From contig NZ_JAMQON010000002.1 of assembly GCF_031624395.1 (NCBI RefSeq), positions 586,851 through 650,850 of the forward strand: DNA of 64,000 bases. Reading direction: 5' to 3'. The notes beneath the pieces are model-generated. The model searched no databases. It worked only from the letters and a program-made list of their open reading frames with translations, and was not told where the DNA came from. The stretch is from Halomicroarcula saliterrae (GTDB taxonomy: Archaea > Halobacteriota > Halobacteria > Halobacteriales > Haloarculaceae). The translations under genes were made by a program, and so were the position numbers. The number at the start of each line of letters is the position of its first letter. Within the stretch, counting starts at the first letter, position 1. This document shows, piece after piece, positions 17,717 to 27,268 of the stretch.

Positions 17717-19003
17717 TCAGCTCACCCGGGACACGGCGTCGTCGATGTCTTCGATGATATCCTCGGGGTCCTCGATGCCGACGCTCATGCGGACGAGGTC
17801 CGGGCTGACGCCGCTCGCGCGCTGTTCTTCCTCGGAGAGCTGTGCGTGGGTGGTGCTGGCTGGGTGGATGACCAGCGTCTTCGCGTCGCCGATGTTGGCC
17901 AGGAACTGTGCGAGCTCGGTCTCCTCGCAGAAACGCTTGCTCGCCTCGTAGCCGCCCGAGAGCCCGAACGTGACGACGCCGCCGTACCCGCCCTCCAAGT
18001 ACTCCTGTGCGAGCCCATGGGTCTCGTGGTCGGAGAGCCCGGGGTAAGTGACCCACGCGACCTCGGGATGGTCCCGGAGGTGTTCGGCCACCGTCAGGGC
18101 GTTCGAGCAGTGCCGCTCCATCCGAAGCGAGAGGGTCTCGGTCCCCTGCAGCGTCACCCAGGCGTCGAAGGGCTTCTGGCCGTCGCCCAGCGCGCGCAGG
18201 CCGCGCTGGCGGGCCGCCACGGCGAAGGCGCGGTCGCCGAAGCGCTCGGCGAAGCTGAACCCGAAACCGGGGTTCTCCCCGCCGATTTCGGGGTACTTTT
18301 CCGGGTGTTCGCCCCACGGGAACGAGCCGCCGTCCGCGAGCACGCCACCGACGGTCGAGCCGGAGCCGTGAATCCACTTGGTCGTCGACTCCCAGACGAT
18401 GTCGGCGCCGTGGTCGAGCGGGCGACAGAGCGCGGGCGTCCCGAAGGTGTTGTCGACGAAGAGGGGGACGCCGTGGTCGTGGGCCACGTCCGCGATCTCC
18501 TGGAGGGGCGGGACCACGAGTGACGGATTGCCGATGGTCTCGCAGTGGACGTAGGCAGTGTCGTCGTCGATAGCCTCGGCGTAGGACTGCGGGTCGAGCG
18601 TGTCGACGAAGCGCGTCTCGATACCGCGCTGACTCGCGGTGGTAGCCAGATAGGAGTGGGTGCCACCGTAGATAGAAGAGGCCGAGACCACGTTGTCGCC
18701 CGCGCTCGCGAGCACGGTCGTCGCGGCGTCCAGCGCGGCCATTCCGGAGCCTGTGGCGACGGCGTCGACGGCGCCTTCGAGCGACGCCAGACGCGTTTCC
18801 AGCATCCGCACGGTCGGGTTGTCGAACCGCGAGTAGACGTTGCCGTCGTCCTCCAGCGCGTACCGGTCGGCCGCAGTCTCCGCGTCCTCGAAGACGTACG
18901 AGGAGGTCTGATAGATCGGGGGCGCTCGCGCCCCTGTAGCGGGGTCCGGCTCCTCCTGGCCGGCGTGGACACAGCGTGTCCCGAATCCGTAGTGGTCAGT
19001 CAT
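17717..19003 (-). CDS. metY: O-acetylhomoserine sulfhydrylase
   Basis: 428 aa, Cys/Met-metabolism PLP enzyme. It makes homocysteine from O-acetylhomoserine and sulfide, using the product of the adjacent MetX. It shows [20 protein letters not shown], the PLP-contacting [13 protein letters not shown] and GSGMAAL, the Schiff-base lysine in [15 protein letters not shown], and a C-terminal [11 protein letters not shown]. The ATG at 19003 begins MTDHYGFGT; an upstream in-frame extension to 19030 is less likely. The gene order metY-metX fits one operon. Confidence 0.95.
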   Translation of the reverse strand: MTDHYGFGTRCVHAGQEEPDPATGARAPPIYQTSSYVFEDAETAADRYALEDDGNVYSRFDNPTVRMLETRLASLEGAVDAVATGSGMAALDAATTVLASAGDNVVSASSIYGGTHSYLATTASQRGIETRFVDTLDPQSYAEAIDDDTAYVHCETIGNPSLVVPPLQEIADVAHDHGVPLFVDNTFGTPALCRPLDHGADIVWESTTKWIHGSGSTVGGVLADGGSFPWGEHPEKYPEIGGENPGFGFSFAERFGDRAFAVAARQRGLRALGDGQKPFDAWVTLQGTETLSLRMERHCSNALTVAEHLRDHPEVAWVTYPGLSDHETHGLAQEYLEGGYGGVVTFGLSGGYEASKRFCEETELAQFLANIGDAKTLVIHPASTTHAQLSEEEQRASGVSPDLVRMSVGIEDPEDIIEDIDDAVSRVS

Positions 19004-19137
19004 GTGTGGTGTGCATATATCTCCACGCATCTATAACCACGAGTTACGGCAAAACTCTCCCCCATACCTGCGACGGTGTGACAGCCCACGTTTCACCGCG
19101 GTCCGGGCCCACCGTGTGCAACTGCGACAGCAGCGGG

Positions 19138-19144
19138 ATATTTC
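19138..19144 (+). promoter_or_regulatory. TATA box of moxR
   Basis: ATATTTC is centred about 27 nt before ATG 19168, consistent with a leaderless mRNA. It also excludes the upstream in-frame extension that begins at 18976. Confidence 0.5.
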
Positions 19145-19167
19145 ATGCAGGCACACTATCCCGGAAT

Positions 19168-20121
19168 ATGGACCACACCGCTGTCGGCGACGCGTGCGAC
19201 CGCGTCCTCGACACCGTCGGAACCGCGGTCATCGCCGACGAAACGTTCTTGCAGACGGTTCTGAGCGGGGTTCTGGCCCGCGGCCACGTCCTGCTGGAGG
19301 ACGTGCCCGGCACGGGGAAGACACTCACCGCGCAGTCTTTCGCTACCGCGCTCGGCCTCTCGTTCAACAGAATTCAGTTCACTCCCGACCTGTTGCCGGC
19401 CGACATCACCGGGTCGAACGTGTTCGACGAGGCCGCGGGCACCTTCGAGTTCCAGCCCGGCCCCGTCTTCGCCAACGTCGTCCTCGCCGACGAGATAAAC
19501 CGCGCACCGCCCAAGACGCAGGCGGCGCTGCTCGAAGCGATGGGCGAAAAGCAGGTGACCGTCGACGGTGACACCCACGAGCTCCCGGAGCCGTTTTTCG
19601 TCATCGCGACGCAGAACCCGGTCGAACAGGAGGGGACCTTCGGGCTGCCGGAGGCCCAGCGGGACCGCTTCATCGTCAAGACGGAGATGGGCTACCCCGA
19701 GTTCGACGGCGAACGCGAGCTGCTGGACCGCCGGGCCGACCGAACGGCACAGGCGCCGACGGTGTCGGCGGTCATCGACGGCGAACGCGTCACGGCGCTG
19801 CAAGGGGCCGTCGAGGCCGTGACCGTCGACGGGAAGCTGCGGGACTACATCGTCGAACTCGCTCGCGCCACGCGCGAAGACGACCGGGTCAGCGTCGGCG
19901 TCTCGCCGCGCGGTATCCAGCGCCTCTTCGAGGTGAGCCGCGCGGCCGCCGTCATAGAGCACCGGGAGTACGTGGTGCCCGACGACATCAAACGGGTCGT
20001 CGAGCAGGTGTTCGCCCACCGCCTCGTGCTGACGGCCGACGCCAGCGTCCGCGGCGTCGACCGGGCGACGGTCGTCCGGGAGGTCGTCGACAGCGTCGAG
20101 GTACCGGCGGTCACCGCGTAG
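19168..20121 (+). CDS. moxR: MoxR-family AAA+ ATPase
   Basis: 317 aa. Walker A is EDVPGTGKTL near residues 46-55, Walker B VVLADEINRAPP, and the sensor region FFVIATQNPVEQEGTFGLPEAQRDRF. MoxR ATPases act as chaperones with VWA/DUF58 proteins. Its natural partner genes (DUF58 and DUF4129 proteins) lie on the opposite strand and converge on it with one base between the ends. The set is therefore kept together but transcribed from two promoters. Confidence 0.93.
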   Translation: MDHTAVGDACDRVLDTVGTAVIADETFLQTVLSGVLARGHVLLEDVPGTGKTLTAQSFATALGLSFNRIQFTPDLLPADITGSNVFDEAAGTFEFQPGPVFANVVLADEINRAPPKTQAALLEAMGEKQVTVDGDTHELPEPFFVIATQNPVEQEGTFGLPEAQRDRFIVKTEMGYPEFDGERELLDRRADRTAQAPTVSAVIDGERVTALQGAVEAVTVDGKLRDYIVELARATREDDRVSVGVSPRGIQRLFEVSRAAAVIEHREYVVPDDIKRVVEQVFAHRLVLTADASVRGVDRATVVREVVDSVEVPAVTA

Positions 20122-20122
20122 C

Positions 20123-21718
20123 TCACCGCAGCGACACGACCAGTGCGACGGCGGCACACAGCGCGACCAGCAGGGTGAGGTAGCCGGTGTCGGGCGCCGG
20201 CGATATCGACCCACGGGCGACCCCGAGGACGGCGACCGTCAGCGCCACGCCCACGCCGCCGACCGCGACCGTCCCACCGGTGTGTGTCAGTTCCGTCCGG
20301 CGGGTCGCCGCGACTGTCCCGACCTCGCGGCGGAGCCGCGTCCCGAAGGCCCCGGCGTCCCAGACGACGACGCTCCCGACGAGCCCCGCGAGGACGACCG
20401 GGGTCGACGCACCGAGCGTCGCCGCGAAGGTGCTCGCGGCGAACAGCCCGGCCGCCGCGACGTGGACGCCGGCGTACTGCTCGTCGATGTACCGGACGAC
20501 CAGCGCGAGCCAGAGGCCGCTGGTGAGGGTGCCGGCGACGCTGAGAACGGCGAGAGACGCGAACAGGAGAACCGGCCCGGCGCCGTAGCTCGCTACCAGC
20601 GGCGTCAGCTGCTGGTCGAACAGCAGACGGACCGGGGTCGGCGCGCCCGACTGGACGAGCGTCTGCACCCGCCCGACGGCGGGCCCGGCGATAGCGAAGA
20701 GTCCGACGGCGAGCACGCTGCCCCCGACGTACGGCGCCGCGGCAGTGCCGACTCGCTCGGTCGAACTCCGGGCGGTCCGCTGGACGACCCAGACCGCCAG
20801 CCGCGTCACGGCGCTGGCGACGAACAGCGTCCACATCGCCGTCCGGAGTCCCGGCGAGCCCGTGAGTGCCACCAGCAGGTCGTACGCCGTCGGCGCCAGC
20901 GCGCCGGCGATTTCCGGCTGCCCGAAGCGGAGTTCGACCGCGGCGGCCACGACGCTCGCCCCGACCAGCACGAGCGCGGTCCAGCGGAGTCGCCGGGCGA
21001 CCGCTTCCACTGTGGCTCCCAAGTCGGGGGAGTCGGGCGTCTCCGGCACCAATTCGGTGAGCGGCAGCGCCGTCACCGCCCGCTCGAACGCGAGCGTGAC
21101 GACGGCGAGACACAGACAGAACACGGCGAGGTGGGTGTCTCCCGGCGTCGGGGCAAACAGCGGGTCGACGACCGGCGCGAGCACCGCCCCGACTGCGGTC
21201 CGCGAGCCGTCGCCGCCGTCGGTCGCAGACAGCGAGACGATACTGTTGGCGATGGCGACCCCGGCGACCACCGCGAGCGCCAGCCCCGTCCGGCCGACGA
21301 CACCGAGATAGGTGGCGCTCCGGTCGCGGTCGTAGGCCCCCCGCGTCGAGATGGCCGCCCCGAAGACGGCGAGGACACAGCCGCCGGTCACTACCAGCGC
21401 CGCCAGTGTGCCGGGGCCGCCCGTGACCGAGGACTCGCCGAGCGCCGCGGCGACGGTGCCCGCAGCGACCGCCACCAGTCCCGCGGCGATGGGGGCCACG
21501 AGGAGGCTGGCGAGGAGTCGACCGGCGGGCGTCCACTGGTCACAGCCGACCAGCCACATCGAGAGCGCGAGCACCAGCCCGACCCCGACCACAGATGCCA
21601 GTAGCGGCGCGGTGGCGACCGTCGAGAGGAGGACGGCGACCAGTAGCCCCGTCAGGCCGAGCACGACGGCTCGGCTGGTCCCGGGCAGTCCCGTCGGGTC
21701 GTCGCTAGTATCAGTCAT
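20123..21718 (-). CDS. Polytopic membrane protein of the MoxR cluster (DUF7519-like)
   Basis: 531 aa with roughly a dozen hydrophobic segments (for example AVVLGLTGLLVAVLLSTVA at the N-terminus and GYLTLLVALCAAVALVVSL at the end). There are no catalytic motifs. Its place as last gene behind DUF58, DUF7269 and DUF4129 partners matches the haloarchaeal protein usually labelled DUF7519. It may form the membrane part of a MoxR-dependent assembly. The ATG at 21718 follows the DUF58 stop by two bases. Confidence 0.78.
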   Translation of the reverse strand: MTDTSDDPTGLPGTSRAVVLGLTGLLVAVLLSTVATAPLLASVVGVGLVLALSMWLVGCDQWTPAGRLLASLLVAPIAAGLVAVAAGTVAAALGESSVTGGPGTLAALVVTGGCVLAVFGAAISTRGAYDRDRSATYLGVVGRTGLALAVVAGVAIANSIVSLSATDGGDGSRTAVGAVLAPVVDPLFAPTPGDTHLAVFCLCLAVVTLAFERAVTALPLTELVPETPDSPDLGATVEAVARRLRWTALVLVGASVVAAAVELRFGQPEIAGALAPTAYDLLVALTGSPGLRTAMWTLFVASAVTRLAVWVVQRTARSSTERVGTAAAPYVGGSVLAVGLFAIAGPAVGRVQTLVQSGAPTPVRLLFDQQLTPLVASYGAGPVLLFASLAVLSVAGTLTSGLWLALVVRYIDEQYAGVHVAAAGLFAASTFAATLGASTPVVLAGLVGSVVVWDAGAFGTRLRREVGTVAATRRTELTHTGGTVAVGGVGVALTVAVLGVARGSISPAPDTGYLTLLVALCAAVALVVSLR

Positions 21719-21720
21719 GG

Positions 21721-23076
21721 TCAGCCACTGAAGAGGTCCACAAAGGACGCGCGCAGCGCCACGTCGATGGGGCTGTCGAGGTCCCAGTCGACGACGCTCG
21801 TCCCGGTCAGTTCCGCCCGCCGGAGGCGGGCCGCGCGGTCGAGGGCGAACACCGACGTGCCGACGGTGTCCCGACGGGCGACGTCGGGCGCGACCAGCGT
21901 CGTCAAGTAGTCCCGCAGGGTGAGCGACTCGGCGAGTGCTACGGGCCAGTCGTCGGTCAGCGGCGAGAAGACGACGACCTGGGCCGTCGGCGGGAGCCGG
22001 GCGCGTATCGCTCGCGCGTCGTCGCACCCGCCGTCGGTCGTCGGGACGCTCGGCGGGACGGTTTCGGACGCATCGCCGGCCTCGCCTCCGACGGTCGTCG
22101 CGTCCCGGGCCGCGGCGGCCCCGACACCGTCGAAGAGACGGGCCACACGGGCGGCTGTGTGCTCGTCGGCGTCGTCGACCCAGGCGAGCCCGTCCGGACC
22201 GAGGCCGCCGGGCACGTCGGCGTCGTCGAGGCCGACGGCGGCGACGCTGACGACGGCGTTCGCGGCCGAGAGCGCGTCGAACAGCCGCTCGGCGGCGTAG
22301 GCCGAGAGCTCGGCGCCCGTCGGGTAGCCCGCCGCCGGCGTCAGCCGGGCCGCCGGGCGGGCGTCGACGAGCAGCACCGTCCGGACCGCCTGCTCCTCGC
22401 GGTAGTCGATAGTCGTCAGCTCGCTGGTCTTGGCGTACCGGCGCCAGTCGAGGCGGTTGACGGGGTCGCCGCGCTGGTAGCTCCGGGTCGAGTGAAACTC
22501 CAGCCCGTCGCCGCCGCTGTCGGTCGGGAGCGTCCCCACACGCGGGAGCGTCGCGTCCGTCAGCGGGGCCTCGGAGACGGTGTTGGCACAGGTGAGCGTC
22601 CCGTCGCCGTCGGCCGACAGCTCGACGGTCACCTCGTCGCTGGCCGAGAGCGTCCGAACCCTGACGGCGGCGGTGTCGAAGTCGTGGGACCCGCGCTTGG
22701 CCATCACCGAGTACGTCAGCGTCGCCGCCTCGCCCGAGCGCAGCGACATGCAATCCCGCGGGCTCCCGTCGACGACGGCGAGTTCCGCCGGGACGCCGTC
22801 GATGACCCGCACGTCCGTTAGCGCGGCCGGCCCGGTGTTCTCGACCGTCAGCTCGACGCGCACCGGCTCGCCGGGAGTCGGCTCGCCGTCGGTGACAGTG
22901 CGGGTGAGTTCGAGCGCGGCGTCGGCCGGAACCCGGGAGAGCGAGCCGTAGACGACGTAAGTCAGCGGGACGACGACGGCCGCGAGGAGGGCGGCGTTAC
23001 CCCACAGCAGCCCCACACAGACCAGCAAGAGCGTGCCGGCCATGCCGCCGCTCCAGCGGTGTACGCGCCGCCGCAT
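21721..23076 (-). CDS. DUF58 (VWA-like) protein
   Basis: 451 aa. Two N-terminal membrane helices are followed by a beta-sandwich region and then the DUF58 signature GLEFHSTRSYQRGDPVNRLDWRRYAKT (residues about 190-216; the core YQRGDPVNRLDWRR is diagnostic). A VWA-like alpha/beta domain follows (VRTVLLVDARPAARLTP). Members work with MoxR ATPases, possibly in metal insertion or envelope complex assembly. Its ATG overlaps the stop of the preceding DUF7269-like gene (TGATG). Confidence 0.9.
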   Translation of the reverse strand: MRRRVHRWSGGMAGTLLLVCVGLLWGNAALLAAVVVPLTYVVYGSLSRVPADAALELTRTVTDGEPTPGEPVRVELTVENTGPAALTDVRVIDGVPAELAVVDGSPRDCMSLRSGEAATLTYSVMAKRGSHDFDTAAVRVRTLSASDEVTVELSADGDGTLTCANTVSEAPLTDATLPRVGTLPTDSGGDGLEFHSTRSYQRGDPVNRLDWRRYAKTSELTTIDYREEQAVRTVLLVDARPAARLTPAAGYPTGAELSAYAAERLFDALSAANAVVSVAAVGLDDADVPGGLGPDGLAWVDDADEHTAARVARLFDGVGAAAARDATTVGGEAGDASETVPPSVPTTDGGCDDARAIRARLPPTAQVVVFSPLTDDWPVALAESLTLRDYLTTLVAPDVARRDTVGTSVFALDRAARLRRAELTGTSVVDWDLDSPIDVALRASFVDLFSG

Positions 23077-23675
23077 CACCGCCCCTCCCCGAGCCTCTCG
23101 ATGGCACGGACTGTCCGTCTGAGACGGCGTTCGCGCTCGCTCTCGGGGTCCAGCCACAGCCGGAGCCGCGCCGGCAGCGGCTGTGCGGTGTCGGGGTCGA
23201 ACATCGCCGTCGCGACGGCGTCGCCGGTCCACGCACCGGACTCGATGGCTCGCTCGGCCGCTTCGCGGGAGCACTCGGCGTCTATCGCGTACGCGGTCAC
23301 CGCCGTCGCCCGGAGCCGGTCGACCATCGCCGTCATCGCGTTCGGGTCCCCGGCGACCGCCTCGTCGAACATCGTATCGAGGGGCGCCCCGGTCAGCGGT
23401 GTCTCCGCTGTGGTCACCGACTCCGGCGGCGTCGACACGGCGTCGTCGAACGCGGTCTGTCCCCGATCCGACTCCGTCATCTGCCACCCGACGAAGACGC
23501 CCAGAAGGCCGATGGCGGCGACGAGCCAGGTCGGCCGAATCTGTCCGCTGAGCCGCTGCAGCAGCGGCAACACGCCGGCGAAGGCGTCCGGAGCGACGGC
23601 GAGCGCCGCGGCGGCGGCGGTGCCCAGAACGCCGAGAAAGCCGAAGCCGAACAGCTTGAGTTCGCGGAGGGTCAC
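23076..23675 (-). CDS. Small membrane protein of the MoxR cluster (DUF7269-like)
   Basis: 199 aa with a GTG start overlapping the DUF4129 gene stop in a GTGA overlap. Two membrane helices (KLFGFGFLGVLGTAAAAALAV and WLVAAIGLLGVFVGW) are followed by a soluble helical tail (ESERERRLRRTVRAIERLG). Position and form match the DUF7269 proteins found between DUF4129 and DUF58 in haloarchaea. It probably stabilises the membrane complex. Confidence 0.78.
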   Translation of the reverse strand: MTLRELKLFGFGFLGVLGTAAAAALAVAPDAFAGVLPLLQRLSGQIRPTWLVAAIGLLGVFVGWQMTESDRGQTAFDDAVSTPPESVTTAETPLTGAPLDTMFDEAVAGDPNAMTAMVDRLRATAVTAYAIDAECSREAAERAIESGAWTGDAVATAMFDPDTAQPLPARLRLWLDPESERERRLRRTVRAIERLGEGR

Positions 23676-25879
23676 GGCGCACCGCCCTCGTCGGCCGCGT
23701 CCGTGTCGCCGGCCGTCCGCTCGATCGTCCGGATAGCCCCCTCGACGGCCGAGACGTGGTCCTGTGGGTCGTACTGGCCGTACTCGACGGCCCGGTAGGC
23801 CTCCCGGAGCGTCCCGACGGCCTCCGGCGGGATGTCGTCTTCCTCGATAGCGTGGGCCGCGATTTCACCCGGGGTCGCGGTCCGCACGTCGCGAAGCGAG
23901 ACGCAACCGAGGAACCGGCCCCACGCCGCGCGGACGGTCGCTCGGTCGTCGGCCGGGTCGGTGTCGGTTCGCGGGTCGGCCGCCGTCGCCGCCGAGTCGG
24001 CCGTCGCCCTCGCCGCGGCGAGGCGAGTCCGGACCCACCCACGCAGCGCCGCCCATAGCTCGGGCAGCGTCCGCCGGCGGGCGAGAGCGGCCCGGAGGGC
24101 AGCGACTGTCAGCTCGAACCGCGTTCGCAGTCGCCCGATGGCGGTGTCGACGGCGGCCACGAGCCACAGCAGGGCGGTCACGAGCAGTTGCCCCGCCCGC
24201 CGGAACCACACCGAGAGGGTCCGCCCGGAGACGCCGCGGCGTCGCAACAGGTATCCGACCCCGCCCGCGAGCGCGAGGGCGGTCACGAGAACGGCCGCGA
24301 GGTTCCGCAGGAGGCCGTCGACGGCAGTCTCCCTGAGCTGCCCGTACTTCCTGACGGTCACGGTGACGCTGCCGGCCAGTGGCAGTCCCGCCGTCGCGGT
24401 ACCGTTGGGACCGGTCTGAGCGACCGCGTCACCGCCCAGTGCGACCGTCGCGTTCGGGACCGCTTCGCCGCCCGCTGTGACGGTCACCGCGAGCCCAGTC
24501 CCCGGCAGCGCGAGCGGGAGCGACGGGCTGGTCTCGACCGCGAGGCCCGCGAGCGACACCGTTCGCTCCCCGCTGGCCGAACCGCGCACGACGCCGAGAG
24601 TGTAGTTCCCGGGGTCGGTCGGCAGGGTCACGCTGGCGCGACCGGCGTCGTCGGTCGTCGCGATCTGCTCGCCGCCGACGGTCACCGCCGCGTCGCGAAC
24701 GGGCACGTCGTCGACTGTCGCGGTGAGCGTGACGGTGCCATCGGTCACGAGCGGGCCCGACAGCGCCAGTGTCACGTTGGTGTCCACTGTGAACGTCTCG
24801 TTCGACACCTGCCGGAGCCCGGGGCCGGCGACGGCGAAGAGCCGGTCGCCACCGCGGGGCGGCGCGAGCGACGCCCGTGTCGAGGCGTCGATCGTGACGT
24901 TGAGCCGCGACTCGTAGGGCACCCGCCCAGTGACGGTCCCCGCGTCGTCCGTCGTCCCGATAGAGTCACCGTTGAACGAGACCCGCACCCCCGCCGCCGG
25001 CGTCCCGCCGTCGGTCACAGTCACCTCGACTACCGCCCCGGCGGTGGCGGACCGGTTCAGCGAGACGGTGTAGTCGTCCGCCGCGTCGGCCGACTCGGTC
25101 TCGTTGCTGGTCTGATTGGCGTTCGACTGGTTGCCGACTGTCCGGTCGTCGGTCTGTTCGCTCGGCCCGTCGTCGCTCGGCTGTTCACCAGTCTGGTCAC
25201 CGCTCGGCTGCTCGCCCGTCCGGTCACCGCTCGATGATTCACCCGTCCGGTCACCGCTCGGCTGCTCGCTCGGCCCGTCGTCGCTCAATGAGTCACCGCT
25301 CGATGGCTCACCCGTTTGGTCACCGCTCGGCTGCTCGCCCGTCCGGTCACCGCTCGATGATTCACCCGTTTGGCCACCGCTCGGCTGCTCGCTCGGTCCG
25401 TCGTCGCTCAATGAGTCACCGCTCGATGGCTCACCCGTTTGGTCACCGCTCGATGGCTCACCCGTTTGGTCACCGCTCGATGGCTCACCCGTCCGGTCAC
25501 CGCTCGGCTGTTCACCAGTCCGGTCACCGCTCGGCTGCTCACCCGTCCGGTCACCGCTCGGCTGTTCACCAGTCCGGTCACCCGTCGGCCGGTCGCCGGC
25601 CGTCCGCTCACCGGGCATCCGCTCGCTCGTCGGTCGCTCGCCTGATGGCTGCGCCGTCGTTACCTCGCTCGTCGACTGCCCGCCGGGGGCCCTGTCGCTG
25701 CCGGAGTCGGCCGGAAAGAGTCCCGTACCGTCCCCGCCCGGACCGCTCGGGCCCGCCAGTGTCAGACCCGGGAGCGCCGCCGCCGCGACGACGACGGCGA
25801 GAATGCAGACGACGGCGAGAAACGCCCTGAGATACTCGCGTTTCGTGGACGTGTCGGCCAGAGAGTCAGTGTCGGGCAT
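23672..25879 (-). CDS. DUF4129 protein with Ig-like domains and a long repeat linker
   Basis: 735 aa. One membrane helix (LRAFLAVVCILAVVVAAAALPG) is followed by a 145-residue linker made of TGEQPSGDR-type units. Next come several Ig/carboxypeptidase-regulatory-like beta domains (YTVSLNRSATAGAVVEVTVTD; VTLTATVDDVPVRDAAVTVG), two further membrane segments (LAAVLVTALALAGGVGYLL; LVTALLWLVAAVDTAI), and the C-terminal DUF4129 helix bundle with AAHAIEEDDIPPEAV and LREAYRAVEYG. Domain order suggests an outward-facing sensor or adhesion part tied to a cytoplasmic DUF4129 module. It is the first gene of the four-gene operon. Confidence 0.88.
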   Translation of the reverse strand: MPDTDSLADTSTKREYLRAFLAVVCILAVVVAAAALPGLTLAGPSGPGGDGTGLFPADSGSDRAPGGQSTSEVTTAQPSGERPTSERMPGERTAGDRPTGDRTGEQPSGDRTGEQPSGDRTGEQPSGDRTGEPSSGDQTGEPSSGDQTGEPSSGDSLSDDGPSEQPSGGQTGESSSGDRTGEQPSGDQTGEPSSGDSLSDDGPSEQPSGDRTGESSSGDRTGEQPSGDQTGEQPSDDGPSEQTDDRTVGNQSNANQTSNETESADAADDYTVSLNRSATAGAVVEVTVTDGGTPAAGVRVSFNGDSIGTTDDAGTVTGRVPYESRLNVTIDASTRASLAPPRGGDRLFAVAGPGLRQVSNETFTVDTNVTLALSGPLVTDGTVTLTATVDDVPVRDAAVTVGGEQIATTDDAGRASVTLPTDPGNYTLGVVRGSASGERTVSLAGLAVETSPSLPLALPGTGLAVTVTAGGEAVPNATVALGGDAVAQTGPNGTATAGLPLAGSVTVTVRKYGQLRETAVDGLLRNLAAVLVTALALAGGVGYLLRRRGVSGRTLSVWFRRAGQLLVTALLWLVAAVDTAIGRLRTRFELTVAALRAALARRRTLPELWAALRGWVRTRLAAARATADSAATAADPRTDTDPADDRATVRAAWGRFLGCVSLRDVRTATPGEIAAHAIEEDDIPPEAVGTLREAYRAVEYGQYDPQDHVSAVEGAIRTIERTAGDTDAADEGGAP
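25154..25588. repeat. Coding minisatellite of about 27-bp units
   Basis: About 16 head-to-tail units encode nine-residue blocks of the form TGE(Q/P/S)(P/S)SGD(R/Q), interrupted by two copies of the block SLSDDGPSEQPSG. Blocks repeat in higher-order groups, which indicates expansion by unequal recombination or slippage. Copy number is likely to vary between strains. Confidence 0.9.
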
Positions 25880-25996
25880 ACAGAGAACGACGGATATATT
25901 CAGAACCTGAATTATCTAGGATAATAAATCTACTGTCACGTTCGGCCGGGGACCGCACCGCAAACCCCTTTCGACCGCCGGCTGTACCCGCAACCC

Positions 25997-26272
25997 ATGA
26001 CTGACTCCGAGGAGACGGTGCGGTGCTGGCTGGTCGAACGGTCGAGTTTCGGGGACGAGCGGATGGTGACGCTCGTCTACGCCCCACCCGAGGGCGACCG
26101 CCACCTCACCAAACAGCTGTCGACGAATCTCCTGCTTCGCAAGCGCGTGACGGCGGCCATGGACGTCGAACCCGAACGGCTGGTTCCGGTCGACGACACC
26201 GAGACCCGCGAGCGCTACGCCGCCGAGGCGGCCCGGATGGCCGACACGCACGAGCCCGACGAAGAAGTCTGA
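25997..26272 (+). CDS. Small hypothetical protein
   Basis: 91 aa, ATG start. It begins TDSEETVRCWLVERSSFGD and continues with strands (MVTLVYAPPEGDRHLTKQ) and an acidic C-terminus (ADTHEPDEEV). It looks like a compact alpha/beta cytoplasmic protein of the kind conserved across haloarchaea. There are no motifs. It is divergent from the DUF4129 operon and 78 nt upstream of the ABC ATPase. Confidence 0.7.
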   Translation: MTDSEETVRCWLVERSSFGDERMVTLVYAPPEGDRHLTKQLSTNLLLRKRVTAAMDVEPERLVPVDDTETRERYAAEAARMADTHEPDEEV

Positions 26273-26350
26273 CCGCGTCCTCCCCGAACTCCCGGTCGTG
26301 TCGCCTGACAATATGAAAGACTATACCCGAGGGTGGACCAACCGACGCAT

Positions 26351-27268
26351 ATGACCGCCATCGAACTGGACGGCCTCCGCAAGGAGTACGCTGACGTCGT
26401 CGCGCTGGACGGCGTCGACCTCACCGTCGAGGAGGGTGAGGTGTTCGGCTTTCTGGGTCCCAACGGGGCCGGGAAGTCGACGACCATCAACGTGCTGCTC
26501 GATTTCGTCCGCCCGACGGCCGGGTCAGCGAAGGTACTGGGTCACGACGTTCGCGAGGAGTCGGAAGCCATCCGCGAGCGCATCGGCGTCCTCCCGGAGG
26601 GGTACGACGTGTACGAGCGCCTCACCGGCCGCGAACACATGGAGTTCGTCATCGAGTCGAAAGACGCGGACGACGACCCCGAGGAACTCCTGGAGCGGGT
26701 CGGTGTCGCCGACGCCATCGACCGCCGGGCCGGCGGCTACTCCAAGGGGATGAAACAGCGGCTCGTGCTGGCGATGGCGCTGGTCGACGAGCCCGACCTC
26801 CTCATCCTCGACGAGCCGACCACGGGTCTGGACCCCAACGGCGCCCGCCAGATGCGGGACCTCATCCGCGAGGAGAGCGAGCGCGGCGCGACCGTCTTCT
26901 TCTCCTCGCACATCCTCAGCCAGGTCGACGCCGTCTGTGACACCGTCGGCATCCTCCAGAACGGACAGCTCATCGCGAAAGACACCGTCGAGGGCCTTCG
27001 CGACGCCCAGGGCGACATGACGCTCGTCGTCACCGTCGCAAACACCGACGGCATCGAGGACGCGCTCGACGAGGTGCGCAAGCTCTCTTCCGTCTCGGGC
27101 GCACAGCTCGACACCGACCGGGTGACCGTCAGCTGTGAGAGCGGCGCGAAGATGTCCGTGCTCAACACCTTCGAGGACAACGGCGTCGCCGTCGAGGACT
27201 TCGACACGCAGGAGGCGTCGCTGGAGGACCTCTTCTCCAGCTACACCGAACAGGAGGTCGAAGCATGA
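26351..27268 (+). CDS. ABC transporter ATP-binding protein
   Basis: 305 aa. Walker A GPNGAGKST (residues about 39-47), signature YSKGMKQRL, Walker B LLILDEPTTGLDP and the H-loop SSHILSQ are all intact. The C-terminal 90 residues form the regulatory extension common in ABC-2 exporters. It energises the permease that starts within its last codon (ATGA overlap). The cargo is unknown. The ATG at 26351 fits a short upstream TATA region better than the in-frame start at 26333. Confidence 0.93.
   Translation: MTAIELDGLRKEYADVVALDGVDLTVEEGEVFGFLGPNGAGKSTTINVLLDFVRPTAGSAKVLGHDVREESEAIRERIGVLPEGYDVYERLTGREHMEFVIESKDADDDPEELLERVGVADAIDRRAGGYSKGMKQRLVLAMALVDEPDLLILDEPTTGLDPNGARQMRDLIREESERGATVFFSSHILSQVDAVCDTVGILQNGQLIAKDTVEGLRDAQGDMTLVVTVANTDGIEDALDEVRKLSSVSGAQLDTDRVTVSCESGAKMSVLNTFEDNGVAVEDFDTQEASLEDLFSSYTEQEVEA

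Noticed and set aside
18976..19167. Upstream extension of MoxR
   Set aside because: A TATA box 27 nt before ATG 19168 and non-family residues upstream exclude it.
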